Below are positions 16,868 through 25,539 of a stretch of 64,000 nt of DNA, piece by piece. The translations under genes and the position numbers were made by a program. The notes beneath the pieces were generated by a model that was given only the letters and a program-made list of their open reading frames with translations, was not told the origin of the DNA and did no database searches. The stretch is taken from positions 124,001 to 188,000 of the forward strand of contig NZ_SJKA01000002.1 of assembly GCF_004331435.1 (NCBI RefSeq). Reading direction: 5' to 3'. The DNA comes from Kribbella sindirgiensis. Its GTDB lineage: Bacteria; Actinomycetota; Actinomycetes; Propionibacteriales; Kribbellaceae. Position 1 is the first letter of the stretch, and every line of letters starts with the position of its first letter.

Positions 16868-18865
16868 TCAGTCGAGTGCCTCGACGATCAGGCACCGCGA
16901 GTCGGCGGAGTCGTCGAACGCGACCCCGACCTGCAGCAGATAGCTGCCCGGGTGGGTCTCGTTGCCCACCCGGTAGTTCTTCGCCGGATCCAGCCCGGCC
17001 AGCGGCACCCGCCGCGGCCGGGTCGGCAGCGTGCCGCGCACGTTGCCGTCGCCGGTCTCCCACAGGAACACCACGGACTTTCGCGGACCGACGTACTGCA
17101 CGCCGCCCGCCAGCCCGTAGACCTTGCTCTCGGCAATCAACTCCCGAAAGCCCTTGTACTGCTCGATATGACGTGCAGCCGTCTTCAGCTGGTCGTCGGT
17201 CCAGCGCGAGAGATCCGCGCCGATCCCGAGCACACCGGCCATCGCGACATGGAACCGGAAATCGAGCGAGCGCCGCCGACCGTCGTGCGTACCCTCGGCA
17301 TCGGTCACCCACGAACTCATCAGGTGCGGTGCGAACCCGCTCCGGAACCCTTCCTGAATCCGCAGCCGATCCAGCGGCGCCGTGTTGTCACTCGGCCACA
17401 GAGTGTCGACGCGCGAGGCCATCCCCAGATCAACCCGAGCCCCACCGCCGGCACATCCTTCGACGTACACGTCCGGGTGCTGATCCCGCAGCCGATCCAG
17501 AATGCTGTAGAGATTCGCCACCACCAGCCCGTCCAGGTCCCGGCGCTGATCTCCGGAATCCAGCCGCGGCCGGTTGGCGTCCCACTTCAGGTACTTGATG
17601 TCGTACGTCGACAGCAACCGATCGAGCGTGCTCCAGATGAAGTCCGCGACATCGTCCCGGCTCAGATCGAGCAGCAACTGGTTCCGGATCAGAATGGGCC
17701 CCCGCTCCCGATCCGGCGTCCTCAGGATCCACTCCGGATGCTCAGCCGCCAACTGTGACGACGGGCTGACCGACTCGGGCTCGATCCACAACCCGAAGTC
17801 GAGCCCGAGGTCCTTCAACTGCCCGATGAACCTGTCCAGCCCGTCGGGGAACTTGGCCGGATCGACCTCCCAGTCCCCGAGCCCGCCGGTGTCGTCCGAC
17901 CGCCCGACGAACCACCCGTCGTCCACCACGAAAGTCTCAACGCCGATGCTCGCGGCCCGCCGTGCCAGCTCGAGCTGATGCTCCGCCCGAATGTCGAACT
18001 CGGTCGCGAACCACGAGTTGTACAACACCTTCGGCGTACGTCGTCTCGACTGCGTCCGCTCGTACTCGTGGAACACGCGCGCCAGCCCGTCCGCACCCTC
18101 GGCGCTACACGCCCCGACCGCCTTCGGCGACACCCACGTCTCCCCCGGACGCACCGTGATCCCGAGACTCGAAGAGGTACGGCCGGCCTGGATCCGCAGC
18201 AGCCCGGTCGTGTCGACGTCGGCGGTCATCTCCCACGACCCGCTCCACGCCAGCTGGACGCCGTACGCCACCTCACCGTCAACCGCCATGAACGGCGCGT
18301 ACGAGTGCCCGGTGATCCCCTGGGCACTCCCGATCGTGAACCGCCCGCGAGGCAAGGTCACCTCAGCCTGTTGGAACTCGCTGTTCCACTCACCCCACAA
18401 GTACTTGACGGTCGTCCCGGTCGGGATCACGAACCCGGCCGAGTCGTGCCGATGCAAGGTGAGCTCGCCCGTGCCGTCCTTGCGCACCGACACCCACCGC
18501 TCAACCACATCGCCGACGATGCGGTAATGCAGGTCCAGGAGCACTCCCCGCTCGTTGTCGACGAAGGTCAGCTCCAGCTGATCTTCGGAAGCGTCGGCGG
18601 CCCAGAAACCGAAGTCGAGTTCGTCGACGCCGTCCGGGCCGCTCGCGACCAGGTCGACGGGAGCTGTGTAGCGAGACCCGCGGACGGCGTACTCGACCGG
18701 CTCCACGTCCGCCCGCGGCAGGAAGTGCTCGGTGCCGGCGGGAGCAATCGTCGAGGGGCCCTCGGCAACAGCATGCGGGCCCCAGGCAACCAGTTGCGCA
18801 AGCACCCCGTGGCCCGGTACGCCGACGACGTACGACGTCGTCGTACCGCGCAAGGTCCACGTCAT
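16868..18865 (-). CDS. GH36 alpha-galactosidase
   Basis: A 665-residue cytoplasmic family 36 alpha-galactosidase acting on imported melibiose/raffinose-type sugars. The N-terminal beta-supersandwich (1-300) leads into the barrel. The nucleophile Asp is in YLKWDANRP, the acid/base Asp in LWPSDNTAP, with FVVDDGWF and GLWIEPESV also characteristic. The ATG at 18865 overlaps the permease stop as ATGA. It is transcribed with the two permeases and the binding protein. Confidence 0.94.
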   Translation of the reverse strand: MTWTLRGTTTSYVVGVPGHGVLAQLVAWGPHAVAEGPSTIAPAGTEHFLPRADVEPVEYAVRGSRYTAPVDLVASGPDGVDELDFGFWAADASEDQLELTFVDNERGVLLDLHYRIVGDVVERWVSVRKDGTGELTLHRHDSAGFVIPTGTTVKYLWGEWNSEFQQAEVTLPRGRFTIGSAQGITGHSYAPFMAVDGEVAYGVQLAWSGSWEMTADVDTTGLLRIQAGRTSSSLGITVRPGETWVSPKAVGACSAEGADGLARVFHEYERTQSRRRTPKVLYNSWFATEFDIRAEHQLELARRAASIGVETFVVDDGWFVGRSDDTGGLGDWEVDPAKFPDGLDRFIGQLKDLGLDFGLWIEPESVSPSSQLAAEHPEWILRTPDRERGPILIRNQLLLDLSRDDVADFIWSTLDRLLSTYDIKYLKWDANRPRLDSGDQRRDLDGLVVANLYSILDRLRDQHPDVYVEGCAGGGARVDLGMASRVDTLWPSDNTAPLDRLRIQEGFRSGFAPHLMSSWVTDAEGTHDGRRRSLDFRFHVAMAGVLGIGADLSRWTDDQLKTAARHIEQYKGFRELIAESKVYGLAGGVQYVGPRKSVVFLWETGDGNVRGTLPTRPRRVPLAGLDPAKNYRVGNETHPGSYLLQVGVAFDDSADSRCLIVEALD

Positions 18866-19680
18866 CACTTGACGGCTCCAATCGCCAGCCCGCCGACGAA
18901 GTGCTTCTGGAAGCGGAGGAACACCGCCACTGTAGGCACTGCGGCGATCACAGTTCCAGCCGCGATCACGTTCCACGACGACACGAACAGGCCTTGCAGA
19001 CCGAGCAGCGCCGGCGTGACCGGCATCTTCTCGCCGGAGCGGATCACCGTGATCGACCACAGCAGGTCGTTGAAGATCCACGTGAACGACAGCGCCCCTA
19101 GCGCTGCCAGCGCCGGACGGGTCAGCGGCAGGATCACCGCCGAGTAGATCTTCCCCGGCCCGGCCCCGTCGATCGTCGCGGCCTCCTGGATCTCCCGCGG
19201 CAGGTCCCGCATGAACCCGTGCAGCACGAACGTGTAGAACCCGAGCCCGAACCCGACATGGACGGCGATGAGCGCGATCAGCGTGTCGTAGTACCCGATC
19301 AGCTCCACGAACCGCGAGATCGGGATCAGCAGGATCTGCGGCGGCAGCAGGTTCCCCATCAACATCAGCAACAGGATCGTCCGCCGGAACGGGATGCTGT
19401 AGCGCGCCAGCCCGTACGCCGCGACCGACGCCAGCCCGAGGCTCAGCAGGACGGCCGGGATCGTCACCAGCAGGCTGTTGATCAGCGCCCGGAACTCGTC
19501 CGCGTCCTCCCACGCCGACTTGTACGTCGAGAACGTGAACGAGTGCGGCAGCGATCCGAGCCCGTTCGCCGCAACGTCGTCGAACGAACGGAACGAGATC
19601 ACGATCACCCACAGGATCGGCGCCACCCACAGAAACGAGATCAGCCCCATCGCGACGTGGTAACCGGTACGCCGTATCAC
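18865..19680 (-). CDS. Sugar ABC transporter permease, MalG type
   Basis: A 271-residue inner-membrane permease with six membrane segments. The EAA loop (EIQEAATIDGAGPGKIYSAVILP) is near residues 180-202. The start is GTG at 19680, supported by GGGAGGAAAC just upstream and a GTGA overlap with the previous permease; a longer frame upstream lies inside that gene. It forms the channel with the next permease. No ATPase gene is in the cluster, which is usual in actinobacteria, where a shared MsiK-type ATPase serves many sugar importers. Confidence 0.93.
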   Translation of the reverse strand: MIRRTGYHVAMGLISFLWVAPILWVIVISFRSFDDVAANGLGSLPHSFTFSTYKSAWEDADEFRALINSLLVTIPAVLLSLGLASVAAYGLARYSIPFRRTILLLMLMGNLLPPQILLIPISRFVELIGYYDTLIALIAVHVGFGLGFYTFVLHGFMRDLPREIQEAATIDGAGPGKIYSAVILPLTRPALAALGALSFTWIFNDLLWSITVIRSGEKMPVTPALLGLQGLFVSSWNVIAAGTVIAAVPTVAVFLRFQKHFVGGLAIGAVK

Positions 19681-20600
19681 GTTTCCTCCCGGAAGGCGCG
19701 GATCAGGTAGCCGAGGATGACGGCCAGGGCGAGGACGAAGATCACCACGGCCAGCGCGGACGCGTACCCGAGCTGGGTGGACTGGAACGCGGTCGAGTAC
19801 ATGTACGTGCTGAGCAGCTCGGACGAGTGGTACGGGCCGCCCTTCGTCATCGACCAGACGATGTCGAAGGACCGCAGCGAGTCGATCACGATCACCGACA
19901 GGACGACCGAGTTCACGCCCTTGAGCTGCGGGATCGTGACGTACCGGGTGCGCTGCCAGGCGGACGCGCCATCGACCTTCGCGGCCTCGTAGAGCGCGGG
20001 GTCGACCGCCTTCAGGCCGGCCAGGTACAGCACCATCACGTACCCGATCTGGCGCCACAGGGCCGGCACGATCACGGCGTACAGCGCGGTGTCCGGGTCG
20101 GCCAGCCACGGGCGGATGAAGTTGCCCAGGCCAACGGTCCGGAACACCGTGTCGACAAGTCCGTCCGGCTGGTAGAACACCCGCCAGATCAGCGCGGTCA
20201 CCACCAGGCTGAAGACCACCGGCGTGAACAGCGCGGCCCGGTAGATCCCGACACCGCGCCGCTCCTTCTGCAGCAGCAACGCCATCCCGAACCCGCCGAC
20301 CACACTCAGCCCACCGAACAGCACCAGCCAGATCGCGGTGTTCTTCAAAGCGGTCCGGAAGATCGGATCCGACACCATGTCGGAAAAGTTGCCCAACCCC
20401 ACGAACCGAGGCGCCGACAACCCGTCCCAACTGGTCAACGCCAACCAGAACCCCTGCACTGCAGGCCAAAACACCCACACAGCCTCAACAACAAACGGCA
20501 CTAGCACGAACGCCAGAATGAGAGGAGAGACCCGCCGCGTACGACGTTTTCCGAACGCCGAACCGCTTCGGCTCCGGGTCTCCACAGCTGTGGCTGTCAC
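19677..20600 (-). CDS. Sugar ABC transporter permease, MalF type
   Basis: A 307-residue permease with a basic N-terminus (KRRTRRVSP) and six membrane helices. The EAA loop (YEAAKVDGASAWQRTRYVTIP) is near residues 210-230. The GTG at 20600 overlaps the binding-protein stop as GTGA and the 3' end overlaps the next permease in the same way, so all three transporter genes are translationally coupled. Confidence 0.93.
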   Translation of the reverse strand: MTATAVETRSRSGSAFGKRRTRRVSPLILAFVLVPFVVEAVWVFWPAVQGFWLALTSWDGLSAPRFVGLGNFSDMVSDPIFRTALKNTAIWLVLFGGLSVVGGFGMALLLQKERRGVGIYRAALFTPVVFSLVVTALIWRVFYQPDGLVDTVFRTVGLGNFIRPWLADPDTALYAVIVPALWRQIGYVMVLYLAGLKAVDPALYEAAKVDGASAWQRTRYVTIPQLKGVNSVVLSVIVIDSLRSFDIVWSMTKGGPYHSSELLSTYMYSTAFQSTQLGYASALAVVIFVLALAVILGYLIRAFREET

Positions 20601-21880
20601 GCCTTGAAGACCTTCTGGGCTGCTGCCTGCCAGTCGGCGAGGATCTTGTCGATCTGGTCGGGCTTGTCGAGGAACTTGGTGAGGGCGGCGTCGGCGGTCG
20701 GCTGGAGGGCGTCGCTGGAGTCGCGGTTGAAGAACTGGGTGATCTCGGCGGCGCCTTCGATCATCGCCTTGCCCTTCCGCACCAGCGGGGTGTCCGCCGA
20801 CTTCCCGTCCGGGTTCGCCGGAATCGCCGTACCGGAAGAGTTCTGCACGTAGATCTCCTGCGCCTCGGCCGTCGCCAGCCAGGTCAGGAACTTCTTCGTA
20901 CCGTCGACGTCCTGCACCTTCTTCGAGGCGAAGTACCCGTCCGTCGGCGCCTCCTCGGCCACCGGTACGGCCGGATCGATGATCGGGAACTGGAAGAAGT
21001 CGATGTCGTCCAGCGCGTCCTTCGGCGCCGAGTCCGCGAAGAACGTCCCGATCAGGAACATCCCGGTCTTCCCCGCGAGCAGCGCCGACGTCGCCTCCTG
21101 GAACGGGAACGACTTCCCCTTCGGGTCGAAGTACGGCAGCACCTCGCGCCACTTCGTGAAGACCGCCTTCACCTTCGGGTCGGTGAAGTTCCCCTGGCCG
21201 GCCAGCAGTTGCCGGTGGAACGGCGCGCCGTTGATCCGGATGTTCAGGTAGTCGAACCACGCCGACGCCACCCACGGGGTGTCGCCGAGCCCGATCCCGA
21301 TCGGCGGAATCCCCTTGCTCTGGATCGTCTTGCACACGGCGACGAACTCGGCCCAGGTCTTCGGCGGCGTCACGCCCCACTTGGCGAAGTTCGACTTCCG
21401 GTAGAACATGCCCCACCAGTAGTAGCTGGTCGGGACGAAGATCTTCTGCCCGGCGCTGCTCGTGGACAGCGTCTGCATCGCCTTCGAGTAGTTGCCCATC
21501 GAGTCCCAGACGCTCGAGACGTCGAGCAGCAGGTCCTTCTTCGCGTACGAGTCCGCGACCGAGCCGGCGTACCAGGTGTAGACGTCCGGCGGGTTCGCCG
21601 AGGTCAGGTACGTCGGCAGCTGGGTCCGGAAGATCTCCGACGCGACCGTGTTCAGCTTGACCTGGGATCCGCCGGTCTTGTTGTACGCGGCAACGAGTTT
21701 CTCCATCGCGGCCTTCGCCTGCTCGCTGGACAGGTTCGACTGCAGCGCCAGCTCACCAGAGGCCGCGCTGCCGCTGCCCGGACTCTTCGACGATGTCGCG
21801 CACCCGGGAACCAGGGTGGCTGCGCCGAGCAGCCCGAGTCCCTTGAGGAAAGTCCGCCGATCCGCTGCCAATGCAGTCAT
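20597..21880 (-). CDS. Sugar ABC transporter substrate-binding lipoprotein
   Basis: A 427-residue extracellular solute-binding protein (family 1), first gene of the alpha-galactoside operon. The N-terminus has a twin-arginine motif DRRTFLKG followed by a hydrophobic stretch and lipobox LVPGC (Cys near residue 26), so it is probably a Tat-exported lipoprotein. The fold is the usual two-lobed sugar-binding type. With the two permeases, GH36 and GH27 downstream, raffinose- or melibiose-like sugars are the likely ligands. Confidence 0.93.
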   Translation of the reverse strand: MTALAADRRTFLKGLGLLGAATLVPGCATSSKSPGSGSAASGELALQSNLSSEQAKAAMEKLVAAYNKTGGSQVKLNTVASEIFRTQLPTYLTSANPPDVYTWYAGSVADSYAKKDLLLDVSSVWDSMGNYSKAMQTLSTSSAGQKIFVPTSYYWWGMFYRKSNFAKWGVTPPKTWAEFVAVCKTIQSKGIPPIGIGLGDTPWVASAWFDYLNIRINGAPFHRQLLAGQGNFTDPKVKAVFTKWREVLPYFDPKGKSFPFQEATSALLAGKTGMFLIGTFFADSAPKDALDDIDFFQFPIIDPAVPVAEEAPTDGYFASKKVQDVDGTKKFLTWLATAEAQEIYVQNSSGTAIPANPDGKSADTPLVRKGKAMIEGAAEITQFFNRDSSDALQPTADAALTKFLDKPDQIDKILADWQAAAQKVFKA

Positions 21881-21979
21881 GCCCGAACTCCTGAGCTCTG
21901 CCCGGCCGGCGATGCCAGACGGGTAAGTGGTGTGTTGCGGACGATCTTGCGGCGACGCATCGCAGCTGTCAATATTAAT

Positions 21980-22029
21980 TCGTAAATTACGAGCAAATCG
22001 CTTGACCGGGTACTACCTGTCACGGTCAA
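21980..22029. promoter_or_regulatory. AT-rich divergent control region with two dyads
   Basis: The gap between the binding-protein gene and the SDR gene is unusually AT-rich around 21967-22000. It holds the near-perfect palindrome TCGTAA-A-TTACGA at 21980-21992 and the inverted repeat TTGACCG (22002-22008) / CGGTCAA (22023-22029). The two dyads may serve different regulators for the two divergent operons; the GntR protein encoded at 22840 is one candidate. Confidence 0.6.
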
Positions 22030-22105
22030 CTGGTGGCTCGTTCATCGTTGGAACCTGCCTGCCTCCGTGCTTGGGTAGGACCTCGGCTTCTGGAGGAGGC
22101 GGCAC

Positions 22106-22828
22106 GTGCGGCTGGCTGGGCGGGTGATCGTGGTGACCGGGGCCGCGTCGGGAATCGGCGCGGCCTGCGCCGAACGCGCGCAGACCGAGGGCGCACAGGT
22201 GGTGCAGGTCGACGTCCATCCCTGCAAGGACGTGCCGGGCAAGGCGATCAGCGTCGTCGGCGACGTCTCGTCGCAGGACACCTGGGCGGAGGTCCGGTCC
22301 CGCGGCCGGGACGAGTTCGGCCCGATCGACGGTCTGGTCAGCAACGCGGTCGTCGTCGACGTGAAACCGGCCCACGAACTGTCACCGCTGTCCTGGCAGC
22401 GTCAGCTCGACGTCAACCTGACCTCGGCGTTCCTCGGCTTCCAGGCGCTGTACGACGACCTCGTCGCGAACGCCGGCTCCGTCGTCCTCGTCTCGTCGGT
22501 GCACGCCATCGCGGGCCTGCCCGGACATCCGGCGTACGCCGCGACGAAGGGCGCACTGATCTCGCTCGGACGCCAGCTCGCGGTCGAGTACGGCCGCTCG
22601 ATCCGGGTGAACACCGTGCTTCCGGGGCCGATCGTAACCGCGATGTGGGACCGGGTCGATGCCGAAGGACGTGAACGCAGCGCGCAGGCGACCGCGCTCG
22701 GGCGGCTCGGGCAGCCGGACGAGGTCGCGCAGGCCGTCGCGTTCCTGTTGTCCCACGAGGCGTCGTACGTGACCGCCACCAGCCTGGTGGTCGATGGCGG
22801 ATGGTCCGCAACGAAGGACTCGGCGTGA
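22106..22828 (+). CDS. SDR family dehydrogenase (probable galactose/sugar dehydrogenase)
   Basis: A 240-residue classical short-chain dehydrogenase. The cofactor motif is VTGAASGIGAAC (residues 9-20); the acidic D after the second strand (VVQVDVHP) favours NAD. The catalytic Ser, Tyr and Lys are in LVSSVHA and YAATKGAL. The GTG start follows GGAGGAGG. It is first in an operon with a GntR regulator, galactonate dehydratase and mutarotase-like gene, so oxidation of galactose (or a galactonate precursor) is the likely role; the substrate is inferred from context. Confidence 0.9.
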   Translation: MRLAGRVIVVTGAASGIGAACAERAQTEGAQVVQVDVHPCKDVPGKAISVVGDVSSQDTWAEVRSRGRDEFGPIDGLVSNAVVVDVKPAHELSPLSWQRQLDVNLTSAFLGFQALYDDLVANAGSVVLVSSVHAIAGLPGHPAYAATKGALISLGRQLAVEYGRSIRVNTVLPGPIVTAMWDRVDAEGRERSAQATALGRLGQPDEVAQAVAFLLSHEASYVTATSLVVDGGWSATKDSA

Positions 22829-22839
22829 GGGAGAGCGGT

Positions 22840-23598
22840 ATGACGGGGATTCAGCGCGGGGTTTCGCGAGGGCTGCACGGGCAGATCGTCGAGGTGATGG
22901 CGCAGCGCATCCTGTCCGGGCAGATCCCGGAGGGCGCGACCATCAACGTGACCGAACTGCAGGCCGACCTCGGCGTCAGCCTGACCGCCGTCCGGGAGGC
23001 GCTGAAGGTGCTGACGGCGAAGGGCCTGGTCGACGCGCGGCAGAAGCGCGGCACGTTCGTCCGCCCGCGCTCGGACTGGAACCTGCTCGACGCGGACATG
23101 ATCCGCTGGCACTTCAAGGACGCCGACGTACGGCCCGAGCTGCTCGAGGAACTGCACGAGGTCCGCGGGATCGTCGAGCCGGCCGCGGCCCGGCTGGCCG
23201 CGCTGCGCTCGGACGACGCGGACCTTGCGGCACTCGACGCGGCGCTCGCGGGGATGGAGTCCGCCGGTGACAACCTCGCCGCGGCGGCCGCGGACCTCGC
23301 GTTCCATCGCGCGCTGCTGGCGGCGACAGGCAACGAACTGCTGACCAAGATGGAAGTGATCATGGAGACCGGGCTCGCGGATCGCGACCGGCTGGTGCAC
23401 AGGGTCAAGCCGTCGGACGACCCGGTGCCGAGCCACCGGCGCGTCGTGGACGCGGTCCGCGCGCACGACCCCGAGGGCGCCGAGCTCGCGATGCGGGAGC
23501 TGCTCGCGAAGGCCGCCGAGGACCTCACCGAGGTCCGCGGCTCGTCCGGGCGCCGTACGTCGGGATCGCGTACGACGGCCCGTGGGCGGCGCCGGTGA
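22840..23598 (+). CDS. GntR-family (FadR/FCD) transcriptional regulator
   Basis: A 252-residue GntR regulator. Residues about 8-75 are the winged helix (MAQRILSGQIPEG, VSLTAVREALKVL, KRGTFVRP). The rest is an all-helical FCD ligand domain with metal-site type residues (DLAFHRALL, PSHRRVVDAV). The ATG at 22840 has GGGAGAG at good distance; an in-frame GTG at 22825 overlaps the SDR stop and is an alternative. The family commonly senses sugar acids, so it probably controls the galactonate genes around it, possibly through the dyads at 21980-22029. Confidence 0.9.
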   Translation: MTGIQRGVSRGLHGQIVEVMAQRILSGQIPEGATINVTELQADLGVSLTAVREALKVLTAKGLVDARQKRGTFVRPRSDWNLLDADMIRWHFKDADVRPELLEELHEVRGIVEPAAARLAALRSDDADLAALDAALAGMESAGDNLAAAAADLAFHRALLAATGNELLTKMEVIMETGLADRDRLVHRVKPSDDPVPSHRRVVDAVRAHDPEGAELAMRELLAKAAEDLTEVRGSSGRRTSGSRTTARGRRR

Positions 23599-24740
23599 AG
23601 ATCGAGAGGATCGAGACGTTCCTGGTCCCGCCGCGCTGGCTGTTCTGCCGGATCGAGACGAGCGACGGTGTGGTCGGGTGGGGCGAGCCGGTCGTCGAAG
23701 GACGCGCCGAGGTCGTCCGGGCCGCGATCGACGTACTGTCGGAGTACCTGATCGGCCAGGATCCGCTGCAGATCGAGCGGCACTGGCAGGTGCTGACGAA
23801 GGGCGGGTTCTACCGCGGCGGGCCGGTGCTGAGCAGCGCGGTCGCCGGGCTCGACCACGCGTTGTGGGACATCGCCGGCAAGGTGTACGGCGCTCCGGTC
23901 GCCGCACTCCTCGGCGGGCGGGTCCGGGATCGGGTCCGGGTCTACGCCTGGGTCGGCGGGGACGAACCGTCCGCGATCGGCGAGTCCGTCGCGGAGCAGG
24001 TCGCGGCCGGGATGACGGCCGTGAAGATGAACGCCAGCGGGCAGATCCAGACCTCGCCGTCCGTTGCCGAGGTCAACGACATCGTCGACCGGCTGGCGGC
24101 CGCGCGGGCGGTCCTGGGCGATTCCCGGGACGTCGCGATCGACCTGCACGGACGGGTCGGCGTGGCCGCGGCGCGGCGGATCCTGCACGCGGTCGAGGAC
24201 CTGCAGCCGATGTTCGTCGAGGAGCCGGTGCTGCCGGAGCAGATGGCGCACCTGTCGTCGGTGGTGGAGGCCTCGACGGTCCCAGTCGCACTCGGCGAGC
24301 GGCTGTACCACCGGGCCGACTTCCTGGCGCCGTTGAACGCCGGCGTCGCGGTCGTGCAGCCCGACGTCTCACACGCCGGCGGGATCTCCGAGCTCCGCCG
24401 GATCGCCGTCCTCGCGGATGCTCATGGCGCGATGCTCGCACCGCACTGCCCACTCGGGCCGATCTCGCTGGCGGCCTCGTTGCAGGTGTCGTTCGCGACG
24501 CCGAACTTCCTGATCCAGGAGCAGAGCCGGGGCATCCACTACAACGTGACCAGCGACCTCACCTCGTACGTCGTGGATCCCGCGCCGTTCGACTGGGTCA
24601 ACGGTCATGCCGAGTGGAATCCCCTGCCCGGCCTGGGAATCACGGTCGACGAGGACGCCGTCCGCGCCGCGGACCGCACCGGCCACACCTGGCGCAACCC
24701 GGTGTGGACCCACGAAGACGGATCCTTCGCCGAATGGTGA
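23595..24740 (+). CDS. dgoD: D-galactonate dehydratase
   Basis: A 381-residue enolase-superfamily dehydratase. It closely follows the DgoD pattern: DLHGRVG, FVEEPVLPEQ, GERLYHRADF, QPDVSHAGGISE, LAPHCPLGPI and QEQSRGIHYN. It removes water from D-galactonate to give 2-dehydro-3-deoxygalactonate, with Mg held by the conserved acidic residues and the His of APHCPLGP in the active site. The GTG start overlaps the regulator stop as GTGA. An aldolase and a PfkB kinase 3 kb downstream complete the pathway. Confidence 0.9.
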   Translation: MKIERIETFLVPPRWLFCRIETSDGVVGWGEPVVEGRAEVVRAAIDVLSEYLIGQDPLQIERHWQVLTKGGFYRGGPVLSSAVAGLDHALWDIAGKVYGAPVAALLGGRVRDRVRVYAWVGGDEPSAIGESVAEQVAAGMTAVKMNASGQIQTSPSVAEVNDIVDRLAAARAVLGDSRDVAIDLHGRVGVAAARRILHAVEDLQPMFVEEPVLPEQMAHLSSVVEASTVPVALGERLYHRADFLAPLNAGVAVVQPDVSHAGGISELRRIAVLADAHGAMLAPHCPLGPISLAASLQVSFATPNFLIQEQSRGIHYNVTSDLTSYVVDPAPFDWVNGHAEWNPLPGLGITVDEDAVRAADRTGHTWRNPVWTHEDGSFAEW

Positions 24741-25537
24741 CCCACCAGCCGAACCGGACGGTGACGGTCGATCCCACCGACGGCGGCCGCTGGACCTCGC
24801 TCCAGCTCGGTGGCCGCGAATGGCTCTGGGCCGGACCCGGCCTGGTGACCGGGCCGCGTACCGGACTCGCCACCTTCATCGACGCGGGCGGTGTCGACGA
24901 ATGCTTCCCCACCGTCCGCGGATTCCCCGACCACGGCGGCTTGTGGAACCAGCCCTGGGACACCTCGGTCACCTACAACGACGCGATCCTCACCAGAGCA
25001 TTCACACCCGGCACCGACACCCTCGCCGTCGACTACCACCTCGAGGCGGTGCCGGGCTATCGGTTCGTGTGGGCCGCACATGCACTCCTCGACTGCGACC
25101 CCGGCGCCATCATCTCCGCAGCGCCCGGGACCGAATGCCGCCTGTATCCCGAGGCGGAGCCGTGGTTGCCGTGGTCCTGGCCGGACGACGACCCGTGGGT
25201 GACTGCCGTCTGGCCGACTCCTCTTGATCTTGGCGTGTTCGGCCCCACCGACGGGACGGCCGCGGGCGCGGTCCTGGTCGACTGCCCGACGGTCTCGGTC
25301 CGCGATCGCGGCGCGGAGCTCACCATGACATTGAGTTGCCCTGGGCAACCAGTCTCCACCGCGCTGTGGCGTAACCAGGGCGGCTTCCCGGCCGATGCGC
25401 CGTACCGGAGTCTCGGGGTCGAGCCGATGCTGGGTCGTGTGTTCGACCTGGCGACAGCCGGCCCGGACGACGCCGCGGTGGTGCCGGCGAGCGGAGAACT
25501 GACCTGGCGGTTGACGCTGTCCGCCAGGTCAGTGTGA
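24734..25537 (+). CDS. Aldose-1-epimerase-like (galactose mutarotase fold) protein
   Basis: A 267-residue protein resembling aldose epimerase-type beta-sandwich proteins, which interconvert alpha and beta sugar anomers. Visible cues are FIDAGGVDECFPTV, GLWNQPWD and the late GVEPMLGR segment. Catalytic His/Glu residues cannot be assigned with confidence. The ATG at 24734 overlaps the dehydratase stop (ATGGTGA), with GTG at 24737 the alternative. As last gene of the galactose oxidation operon it could speed anomer supply to the dehydrogenase. Function is inferred. Confidence 0.72.
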   Translation: MVTHQPNRTVTVDPTDGGRWTSLQLGGREWLWAGPGLVTGPRTGLATFIDAGGVDECFPTVRGFPDHGGLWNQPWDTSVTYNDAILTRAFTPGTDTLAVDYHLEAVPGYRFVWAAHALLDCDPGAIISAAPGTECRLYPEAEPWLPWSWPDDDPWVTAVWPTPLDLGVFGPTDGTAAGAVLVDCPTVSVRDRGAELTMTLSCPGQPVSTALWRNQGGFPADAPYRSLGVEPMLGRVFDLATAGPDDAAVVPASGELTWRLTLSARSV

Positions 25538-25539
25538 TG